From: Pseudomonadota bacterium
GTDB lineage: Bacteria; Pseudomonadota; Alphaproteobacteria; Rhizobiales; Hyphomicrobiaceae
Length of the DNA stretch: 13,201 bases
Assembly (NCBI GenBank): GCA_003242645.1
Contig: QGVC01000067.1
Coordinates: 1 to 13,201, forward strand
Reading direction: 5' to 3'
Numbering within the stretch: position 1 is the first letter of the stretch; every line of letters starts with the position of its first letter. Below, one piece after another: positions 6,771 through 12,266 of the stretch. A program made the position numbers and the translations under genes. Below the pieces are notes generated by a model. That model made no database searches and was not told the DNA's origin. It saw only the letters and a list, made by a program, of their open reading frames with translations.

Positions 6771-7153
6771 GAGACCTCCATACGCAGTTTCACGATTGCC
6801 TTGGCGGGCACCGAAAACGGACCTCCTTTGCTCGGATGAATTCGGCCGAACGGCCGCAGAACGTTTCCCCCGTAACGTGAGCCTTCTCAGTACGGACCCA
6901 TCGTCAGTTCAGGGCTGGAATGCCGCCAAAGCGCGGCGCCAGAAACCACTCAGTTGGCGTGGAGATCAAAATCCCCCGTGGCCTGGCGGAGCGGGAGAAC
7001 AGCATCCATGAGTTCCGTAGTCAACTCTAAATTTTCAGTTAAGAGTTTATCCGCGGCGAAACGACCAAGGTCATTCGTGCACGCCCGGAGCAATCTCCGT
7101 TGAGCGACAGTCTTTGATAAACGGGATGTGGGAAAGAAGGAAATGTTGAAAAA
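6771..7153. other. Intergenic region upstream of rlpA copy 2 and downstream of chpT
   Basis: This 383-bp stretch should hold the promoter of the rlpA pair on the minus strand and the end of the chpT transcript. It contains a palindromic cluster at 6841-6856: TTCGGCCGAA overlaps a repeated CGGCCG, giving CGGCCG-AA-CGGCCG, about 75 bp before the rlpA start and so suited to an operator. It also contains an AT-rich inverted repeat AACTCT (7023-7028) / AGAGTT (7042-7047). I find no convincing -35/-10 pair. An 85-codon plus-strand ORF (6754-7011) looks like chance. Confidence 0.45.
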
Positions 7154-7807
7154 TCAACGTTTTGGCGCATCAGGACGCGCGATTAGAATAACTCCTGAGG
7201 GATCGTTCAATATTTCGAGTCGCATCCCCGAAGAGTTTGCGAGGCGCCATGTGTAATAGGCCTGGATGCTTATGGCATCGAGCCGCGGCATGGGACCACC
7301 GCTGATGAATTCCGCCAAATACTGCGGCGGACGCGCACCAGCTCCACGGCAACGAATGATGAACGCGGGATCTTCGATTGTCCCTGCCATGACCACTTCG
7401 ATCTCACCACCGCGCGGCAGCGCCGAAACCGCACTTGCAATCAAATTGAGCAATAGCTTCACCCGATCCTTCGCCATTTGACCGGGCGGTATCTTCCAAT
7501 TCAACTTATGCTTGCCGTTACCAACAAAACCGCGGGAAATCTGTTCAGCTGTTCCCAAATCGATGACAGACCCGGCGGATCCCGCGGCGCCAAAGGCAAA
7601 TCGTGCGAACTGCAATCGGGCTGAAGCCTGCTCCGTCACATTTCGGATGACTTCAAGCGCATAAGTGTGGGCTTCTTCGTTATCGTCCTCGTCCAGGATC
7701 TCCAGCCCGTTGTAGATCGCTCCTACAGGACCGATGACATCATGGCAAATCTTGCTCGAAATGAGAGCTGCGAGCTCGAGATCGGTCGGATGCGAGGTCT
7801 GAGTCAT
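7154..7807 (-). CDS. chpT: Histidine phosphotransferase ChpT
   Basis: ChpT passes phosphate from the hybrid kinase CckA to the response regulators CtrA and CpdR, setting cell-cycle and flagellar gene expression in Alphaproteobacteria. The 217-aa product is cytoplasmic, without membrane segments. It has the phospho-acceptor helix LAALISSKICHDVIGPVGAI, with His22 as the predicted phosphorylated residue, followed by the paired helix YNGLEILDE. The C-terminal half (about 83-217) resembles the degenerate ATPase-like domain of ChpT (VKLLLNLIASAVSALPRGGEIEV), which lacks the ATP-binding G boxes. I chose the ATG at 7805-7807 because GAGGAGG lies 5 nt upstream; a TTG one codon earlier would sit too close. 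The gene is divergent from cysQ and upstream of the rlpA pair in the same direction, but the 383-bp gap argues against a shared operon. CheA-like or orphan phosphotransferases are alternatives, but the HDVIGPVGAI block is typical of ChpT. Confidence 0.87.
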   Translation of the reverse strand: MTQTSHPTDLELAALISSKICHDVIGPVGAIYNGLEILDEDDNEEAHTYALEVIRNVTEQASARLQFARFAFGAAGSAGSVIDLGTAEQISRGFVGNGKHKLNWKIPPGQMAKDRVKLLLNLIASAVSALPRGGEIEVVMAGTIEDPAFIIRCRGAGARPPQYLAEFISGGPMPRLDAISIQAYYTWRLANSSGMRLEILNDPSGVILIARPDAPKR

Positions 7808-7810
7808 CAA

Positions 7811-7856
7811 GGCCTCCTCAACCGGAGATTGTCTTATTGCCCATGCGCGGGGAGGC
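7811..7856 (-). promoter_or_regulatory. chpT ribosome-binding site and possible masking sequences
   Basis: The minus-strand ribosome-binding site GAGGAGG (7812-7818) decides the chpT start. In the same leader, GCCTCC (minus strand, 7856-7851) is the exact complement of GGAGGC (7817-7812), and a nearer CTCC could also pair with GGAG across a 6-nt loop. Either would hide the site. The pairings are short and may be chance. Confidence 0.4.
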
Positions 7857-7982
7857 GCTCACGCGGGCTGACTGGCGCCTTGTAAAATCGCTTTTGAGTG
7901 TTGATACCTGCGTCGCCACATCGTTGCCAAGATCGGATCGCCCCGCTCGGGCGGGCTGCCCGCATTTCCTGGGGATTGGATT

Positions 7983-8029
7983 CTGGTGACTTGAGTGGGG
8001 CACCTTCGAAGACCTTGAAGGTTCACCAG
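7983..8029 (+). promoter_or_regulatory. Structured 5' leader of cysQ
   Basis: CTGGTGA (7983-7989) pairs perfectly with TCACCAG (8023-8029), and ACCTTC (8002-8007) pairs perfectly with GAAGGT (8017-8022). The two 3' arms are contiguous, so the RNA can form 13 bp of helix with one 12-nt bulge on the 5' side and a 9-nt loop. It ends 26 nt before the cysQ ATG. No T run follows, so it is not an intrinsic terminator. Upstream at 7951-7963 is a further GC hairpin (GCGGG-CTG-CCCGC). Whether this stretch is transcribed is not known. Confidence 0.45.
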
Positions 8030-8055
8030 TAAACTGGGAGACGCTGGGACAGCTC

Positions 8056-8883
8056 ATGGACTTGGATCCCAACAGACTTGCCAATCTCATGCTTGCACCG
8101 GCGCTGGCGGCCGGGGCTGCCATCATGCGCCACCGGCGCACGGGATTTACCGTCGAGAGGAAGACGGATTCGAGCCCCGTCACGGCCGCTGACCGGGAGG
8201 CTGAGGAAATCATCCTTGAGGCACTTGCCCGGTATGCCCCCGGCGTTCCCGTGATTGCCGAGGAAGCCGTAAGCCGCGGCGAACGCCCTCGCCTCGATGA
8301 TGCTTTTTTTCTCGTTGATCCGCTCGACGGCACGCGTGAATTCGTGTCTGGCGGCACGGATTTCACAGTGAACATCGGTCTTATCGTTGAGCGGACGCCA
8401 CGATTCGGGCTGATCTACGCACCAGCTTCCGATCAGCTTTTCGTCACAGTTGGTTCGGACGAAGCGGTAGAGATTCGAGTTTCGCCGGAGGCTGGGCCTG
8501 TCAGCCTCGACGATGTTCAGACAACCCCGATTCGGACGCGCGAACCTGACCCAGCGCGGCTCGTTGCTGTCGCAAGCCGATCGCATCGCACACCCGATAC
8601 GGACCGTTTTCTGGCCGATTCGCGGATCGCAAGCTGCCGGAACATCGGCTCGTCGCTCAAGTTTTGCCTCGTAGCCCGCGGCGACGCCGACATATATCCG
8701 CGATTCGGCCAGACGAGCGAATGGGATACAGCTGCCGGCCATGCGATCGTGCTGGCGGCGGGCGGCCTTGTGACGACGCTCGACAAGCACCCGCTCGAGT
8801 ACGGCAAGTCCGAAAGCGGGTTCACGAACCCATCGTTCGTGGTTTGGGGGCGGTCGTCTCTCTTGCCATTGATCCGTCTTTGA
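8056..8883 (+). CDS. cysQ: 3'(2'),5'-bisphosphate nucleotidase CysQ (inositol monophosphatase family)
   Basis: CysQ hydrolyses 3'-phosphoadenosine 5'-phosphate (pAp) to AMP and phosphate, removing a by-product of sulfate assimilation that inhibits other enzymes. The 275-aa length fits. Metal-binding motifs of the Mg-dependent, Li-sensitive phosphatase family are present: Glu70 in PVIAEEAV, the DPLDGTREF box (residues 88-96, Asp88 and Asp91), and EWDTAAGHAI (222-231, Asp224). The TDSSPVTAADREAE segment (37-50) is the usual N-terminal signature. FVSGGTDFTVNIGLI after the DPLDGT box is typical of CysQ rather than of inositol monophosphatase (SuhB), though substrate choice cannot be proved from motifs. 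The ATG at 8056 has a GGGA site about 6 nt upstream. The gene diverges from chpT and is preceded by a potentially folded leader. No sulfur-assimilation gene is adjacent in the window. Confidence 0.92.
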   Translation: MDLDPNRLANLMLAPALAAGAAIMRHRRTGFTVERKTDSSPVTAADREAEEIILEALARYAPGVPVIAEEAVSRGERPRLDDAFFLVDPLDGTREFVSGGTDFTVNIGLIVERTPRFGLIYAPASDQLFVTVGSDEAVEIRVSPEAGPVSLDDVQTTPIRTREPDPARLVAVASRSHRTPDTDRFLADSRIASCRNIGSSLKFCLVARGDADIYPRFGQTSEWDTAAGHAIVLAAGGLVTTLDKHPLEYGKSESGFTNPSFVVWGRSSLLPLIRL

Positions 8884-8968
8884 TCGGACGCGTCAGCCAC
8901 ACTTTGGTAATAGTTTTGAGGAATGGTTGACGGTTGATAATCCGTCGGCCCGCGTGTCGGCGCGATTG

Positions 8969-9949
8969 ATGACGAGTGGATACATGCTCGCAGGACGCTC
9001 GCTATTTTCGAAGGCCAAGGCTCTCGCCGTCGCTGTCGCTCTGGGAGCAGTGCTCGGCGGGGCGGAATTCGGCCAGGCTCAGGATCGTTTGCCTTGGGAA
9101 ACCCCGCCGAAGGCTAGCTCGGGGTACGACACCTATGCCGCCCGCAACGATGCCTACCGCCCTGATGACAGCTACCGTGGGGGCTCTGGCGCCTCCGGCG
9201 ATGCGTACCGCGCCGATGACGCGTACCGCCCCAACGATGCCTACCGGCCTAACGGCAACGCCTATCGGTCAGGTGGCGATTATTACGACCCCAACACCGA
9301 CACGTACGTGCCGCCGCCACCAGGGGCCGGACTCGGCGAGGGCCCGGCATACACTCCGTACCCGGACTCTCAGCCGGAGCCTTACGAGCGGGATTATGGC
9401 CCGCCTCCACGCGAGTATGACCGGTACGCGGAGCCCCCTCCTCCAGATTACGACCACTACGATGACCGCACCTACTCGCGGAACGAGATCCTGGAGGCGG
9501 GGCATGCGTTCTTCGGCTCAGTGAGCAGGGGGCTGGCCGCCGTTGTCGAGTACGCCTTCCAGAAGGCGGGCCGGCCGAACGGCTATATTCTCGGTGAGGA
9601 CGCAGGCGGTGCCTTCATTGCCGGCTTGCGCTACGGCGAGGGCACGCTCTACACCAAGGATGCCGGCCGGCATAAGGTCTACTGGCAAGGCCCGTCGATT
9701 GGCTACGACTTTGGAGGCGAGGGCTCGAAAACGATGGTTCTCGTCTATAACCTGCGCCACCCGAGCGAGATCTACAACCGCTTCGCTGGTGTTCAGGGGT
9801 CCGCCTATGTGGTGGGCGGCGTGAGCATCCAGTTCCAGAAGCACGGTCACGTGGTGCTCGCGCCGATTCGTTCAGGAGTTGGGCTTCGCCTAGGTGCGAA
9901 CGTCGGCTATTTGAAGTATACCCGAACTCCGACCTGGAATCCCTTCTGA
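8969..9949 (+). CDS. eipA: DUF1134 / EipA-type periplasmic envelope-integrity protein with a Tyr-rich repeat region
   Basis: EipA (DUF1134), studied in Brucella and Caulobacter, is a periplasmic small beta-barrel protein needed for envelope integrity. The C-terminal domain (last about 158 residues) has the family pattern: TYSRNEILEAGHAFFGSVSR, GRPNGYILGEDAGGAFIAGL, YGEGTLYTKDAG, VYWQGPSIGYDFGGEGSK, GSAYVVGG, and GVGLRLGANVGYLKYT. A signal peptide ends AEFGQA before QDRLPWE. Between lies about 130 residues of Tyr/Asp/Pro/Gly-rich low-complexity sequence with DAYRPxD repeats and PPPP runs, longer than the linkers I know in this family. The start is uncertain. The ATG at 8969 or 8984 gives a normal signal peptide; a TTG at 8927 has GAGGA 4 nt upstream but adds a long N-region. 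The next gene lies 133 bp downstream on the same strand. Confidence 0.86.
   Translation: MTSGYMLAGRSLFSKAKALAVAVALGAVLGGAEFGQAQDRLPWETPPKASSGYDTYAARNDAYRPDDSYRGGSGASGDAYRADDAYRPNDAYRPNGNAYRSGGDYYDPNTDTYVPPPPGAGLGEGPAYTPYPDSQPEPYERDYGPPPREYDRYAEPPPPDYDHYDDRTYSRNEILEAGHAFFGSVSRGLAAVVEYAFQKAGRPNGYILGEDAGGAFIAGLRYGEGTLYTKDAGRHKVYWQGPSIGYDFGGEGSKTMVLVYNLRHPSEIYNRFAGVQGSAYVVGGVSIQFQKHGHVVLAPIRSGVGLRLGANVGYLKYTRTPTWNPF
9149..9268 (+). repeat. Degenerate DAYRPxD-type tandem repeats inside the eipA-like gene
   Basis: Five to six copies of a D/N-A-Y-R-x unit occur within 40 codons: NDAYRPDD, DSYRGG, GDAYRADD, DAYRPND, DAYRPNG, NAYRSGG. At DNA level the unit is roughly GATGCCTACCGCCC, with varied third bases, so it is an old repeat kept at protein level rather than a recent slippage array. 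It lies in the predicted periplasmic linker. Confidence 0.75.
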
Positions 9950-10040
9950 TCCGGCGTTAGCCGATCTGTGAAGGGGAACGGATCGGGACGAGTGAGATTG
10001 CGTTGTAACTTCACGAGGGGCCGGTCGTCGGAGTCGGCCC
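9948..10040 (+). promoter_or_regulatory. Stem-loops downstream of the eipA-like gene
   Basis: Starting on the stop codon, GAT-C-CGGC (9948-9955) can pair with GCCGATC (9960-9966) around loop GTTA, a 7-bp stem with one bulged C. The same CCGATC (9961-9966) can instead pair with GATCGG (9981-9986), so the two helices exclude each other. A third stem, GGGCCG (10018-10023) with CGGCCC (10035-10040), follows. None has a T run. They could end the transcript by Rho or act as leader structure for the next gene. Confidence 0.35.
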
Positions 10041-10082
10041 TACCTACTGTGTGCTGTTAGGATTGCGTTCGGGGATGCCTCA

Positions 10083-11612
10083 GTGATCACGATCGAGTCG
10101 ACCATGCTCGTGGCGCTGGGGTTCCTGCTTGCCACCCTCATCGCTGTACTCCTGGCGCCAGCTTACCGCGCACGCGCGATGCGCTTGACCTACAAGCACA
10201 TGCGCCGGGTGATGCCGCTCACGGAAAGCGAGCTGCTGCTTGATCGCGACCGGCTCCGCGCCCACTACGCCGTTCGCATTCACGAGCTGGAAACCAAGCT
10301 GGAGAAGCTGCGCCTGGCGGCCGCCCGGCAGCAGGTGGAGGTCAGCAAGCGCGACGCGACCATCTCTGCGCTGGAATCCGAGCTCGCCAAGCTCCGGGCC
10401 GAGCTGGAAGAGAACGTCAACGCGCGCCGCGTTCTCGAGCAGACCGTGATGGATCGTCTGCCCGCCGTCGAGCAGCGGCTTGCCGAGACGCGCAAGCTGC
10501 TCGAACAGCGGGATCGCGAGCTGGCGGCGATCACAGCCGACACGAGCAAGAATGCCCGCGCGCTCGACGAGGTCATGCAGATCAATGCCCAGCAGCGGGC
10601 CGAGATCGAGCGGCTCAACGCGGTCATCGCCACGCGCGGGCTGCGCACCGGCCGCAGTGTGAGAGATCCGCGCTTCGAAAACGAGCTGGCGCTGAGGTCG
10701 GAGCTGGAGGCACTCCGTGCCAAGACGCGCGAGCAGGAGTCGCTGATTTCACGCCTGCAGACGCTGGTGACCATGCCCGCGCAAGCAGCGCGTGCAAACG
10801 GCGGCGGCGCGAGCCCCGAGCAGGAGGCCGAGCTCGACCGCCTGCGCCGCGACCTCGTGGAAGCCGAGAGCGCCCTCAAGTCCATCGCCGATCAAGCCGA
10901 TGGCAAGGAGCTTGCCGATGAGACCATGAGGGCGCGCCTGCAATCGCTCGAAAACCTCGTCGCCGACCAGGCGGCGAAGATCAAGCGGCTCGAGGCCGCG
11001 CTCGCGGTGTACGAGAAGGGCGAAGGCGATGGCCGCGCGATCTCGCTGAAGGACAGTAAGATCGCGATGAAAGCGCGTATTGCATCCCTTCAGGCCGAGG
11101 CCGACGAGCGCGCCGCCACCATCGAGAAGCTGCGCGCCGAGCTTGCCGCAGCCAATGAGCGGCTTGCCTTGCAGGCTGCCCGGTTCAGAGACGAGGTTCG
11201 CCGGCTGCGTGCCGGCCCCGCGCCCGCAGCGATGCAGAAGGACGAGCCGAAGGCCGCAGCCCGGCGCTCGCTCGCCCAGCGCATCACGGACGTCAATCCT
11301 GCCCTGGCGGCTTCACTCAGAGCAGGATCTTACGGCATCATAAGGCGCAAAATGACGGCCGAACCTGGGGACGAACCAGCACCCGTCAACGGCGACGAGG
11401 AAAAGGCGGCACCGCAGCGGATGAACGGCCCCTCCGCCGACGGATCGGCGGCCGTGAAGGCTGATGCAGCCGCAAAGGCTGACGGCAAGGAGAACGGAAA
11501 GGCAGCGGAAGCCGAAGCCACCGCCGAGGTGGAGGCTGCAGCGCCCGCCGAATCCGACGCCCAAGCCAAGCCGCGATTGCTCGACCGGCTCGCCAGCATC
11601 AGCAAGCAGTGA
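10083..11612 (+). CDS. Membrane-anchored long coiled-coil protein of unknown function
   Basis: The 509-aa product has one N-terminal membrane segment (residues 8-27, LVALGFLLATLIAVLLAP). A basic stretch follows (YRARAMRLTYKHMRR), then the block MPLTESELLLDRDRLRAHYA. A very long charged heptad-like coiled coil runs from about 67 to 395, with short breaks near 195-210 and 235-245. Next is a conserved-looking segment, SLAQRITDVNPALAASLRAG, then an Ala/Glu/Lys low-complexity tail and a short C-terminal RLLDRLASISKQ. The PLTESE-DRDRLRA beginning is, as I remember it, shared by hypothetical proteins across Hyphomicrobiales that databases sometimes label chromosome-segregation ATPase; no Walker A motif is visible, so that label would be wrong. 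With the positive residues after the helix, most of the protein is expected in the cytoplasm. The start is GTG, with GGGGA 7 nt upstream; an ATG at 10104 is the alternative. Confidence 0.82.
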   Translation: MITIESTMLVALGFLLATLIAVLLAPAYRARAMRLTYKHMRRVMPLTESELLLDRDRLRAHYAVRIHELETKLEKLRLAAARQQVEVSKRDATISALESELAKLRAELEENVNARRVLEQTVMDRLPAVEQRLAETRKLLEQRDRELAAITADTSKNARALDEVMQINAQQRAEIERLNAVIATRGLRTGRSVRDPRFENELALRSELEALRAKTREQESLISRLQTLVTMPAQAARANGGGASPEQEAELDRLRRDLVEAESALKSIADQADGKELADETMRARLQSLENLVADQAAKIKRLEAALAVYEKGEGDGRAISLKDSKIAMKARIASLQAEADERAATIEKLRAELAAANERLALQAARFRDEVRRLRAGPAPAAMQKDEPKAAARRSLAQRITDVNPALAASLRAGSYGIIRRKMTAEPGDEPAPVNGDEEKAAPQRMNGPSADGSAAVKADAAAKADGKENGKAAEAEATAEVEAAAPAESDAQAKPRLLDRLASISKQ

Positions 11613-11631
11613 GCTGACGACTTTCCACCGG

Positions 11632-11709
11632 CCTCCCCTTTATTCCACAATCGAGCGCTTTTCGCTTTTCGCGCGAGCCTTAGCCGGATAAATCAACCTT
11701 AAGGGGAGG
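11632..11709 (+). promoter_or_regulatory. Inverted repeat masking a strong ribosome-binding site
   Basis: CCTCCCCTT (11632-11640) is the exact reverse complement of AAGGGGAGG (11701-11709). The right arm contains the GGGGAGG ribosome-binding site placed 9-11 nt before an ATG at 11721. Pairing would enclose 60 nt, including a GCGC/GCGC pair around TTTTCGCTTTTC and a CCTTAAGG palindrome. The left arm lies just after the preceding gene, so it would be present in read-through mRNA. Folding has not been computed. Confidence 0.45.
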
Positions 11710-11720
11710 AGTAACCCGCA

Positions 11721-11762
11721 ATGCACGGTGTAGTAGAAGAGCATGTCCAAATTCGTCTCTGA
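11721..11762 (+). CDS. Possible 13-residue leader peptide overlapping the next gene start
   Basis: An ATG at 11721, with the best Shine-Dalgarno sequence in this region (GGGGAGGAG, 11703-11711, 9 nt upstream), opens a 13-codon frame MHGVVEEHVQIRL ending TGA at 11760-11762. The 137-codon gene starts at 11743 in another frame, so the two overlap by 20 bp. The 137-aa gene has only a very close GAAGAG before its own ATG, so its translation may depend on ribosomes loading here. The peptide has no run of one amino acid that would suggest classical attenuation. It may simply be a chance frame. Confidence 0.35.
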   Translation: MHGVVEEHVQIRL

Positions 11763-12156
11763 ACTGAGTAAAGCCAGAGCACCTTCCACAGCCCACCTGT
11801 CGAACCTCCACCACCAGCCCCGGCCGCGCCTTGCCGAGCGGCTCGCCGCCCTTGCCCCACTGGCCCGCGCGCCCCTCGTCGCGGACGTCGATCGCGATGA
11901 ATTAGACGGCCTGAGCCGCTTGCCTCACGCGACGCGTGTGCGCGCCTACCCCCCGAATGCTCTGGTTCCGACGGAGCCGCCCCCGCTCCCGCCCGCCGAC
12001 GAGCCGCCGCTGCTCTACCCGGTCGGCACCACTCCGCTTCACCTGGACTTCGACGATGATGCAGACGCGGGGTCGTGGGCGGAATGGGTGAGCTTCTTTG
12101 TCGGGCTCTTGGTCTCCGTGGCGATCGGCATAGCCCTCTACTATGCGCTGGCCTGA
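11743..12156 (+). CDS. Small Pro-rich protein with C-terminal membrane anchor, unknown function
   Basis: I do not recognise this 137-aa protein. Residues 1-45 are basic and Ala/Leu-rich (PRLAERLAALAPLARAP). Residues 68-94 are Pro-rich (YPPNALVPTEPPPLPPADEP), and 99-110 are acidic (LHLDFDDDADAG). Residues 116-136 form a single hydrophobic segment, EWVSFFVGLLVSVAIGIALYY spread over 114-134, ending three residues before the stop. There is no signal peptide. The layout is that of a tail-anchored inner-membrane protein with its N-terminus in the cytoplasm. Codon use and the strong GC3 bias match the flanking genes, which supports it being real. An in-frame stop at 11734 limits the start to 11743. 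It lies 130 bp after the coiled-coil gene, on the same strand, behind a leader that may mask its ribosome-binding region. Confidence 0.68.
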   Translation: MSKFVSELSKARAPSTAHLSNLHHQPRPRLAERLAALAPLARAPLVADVDRDELDGLSRLPHATRVRAYPPNALVPTEPPPLPPADEPPLLYPVGTTPLHLDFDDDADAGSWAEWVSFFVGLLVSVAIGIALYYALA

Positions 12157-12164
12157 GCCAGCGC
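12145..12164 (+). terminator. Perfect 8-bp GC hairpin with the stop codon in its loop
   Basis: GCGCTGGC (12145-12152) and GCCAGCGC (12157-12164) pair perfectly around loop CTGA, whose TGA is the stop codon of the 137-aa gene. The stem is strong, but no T run follows (TCTCACTG), so it is at best a Rho-associated or mRNA-protecting 3' end rather than a standard intrinsic terminator. Confidence 0.4.
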
Positions 12165-12266
12165 TCTCACTGCGCGTCGCGTAACCCTCCTTTGATGGGG
12201 ACACCACTTCCCCTTCTACTCGCCTCGTGCCAGATTTCTCGTGAGTAGCATATTGAGGGGAGCGAC

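Noticed and set aside
6754..7011. 85-codon plus-strand ORF in the rlpA-chpT spacer
   Set aside because: No ribosome-binding site, no recognisable motifs, and it begins inside the rlpA signal-peptide region on the other strand.
7145..7158. GTTGA-TTTT-TCAAC hairpin as a chpT terminator
   Set aside because: Only a 5-bp AT-rich stem with no following T run on the minus strand.
7979..7983. GANTC (CcrM methylation) sites as cell-cycle promoter marks, here and at 3667-3671 and 6037-6041
   Set aside because: GANTC also occurs within several genes of the window, so no enrichment in spacers is evident.
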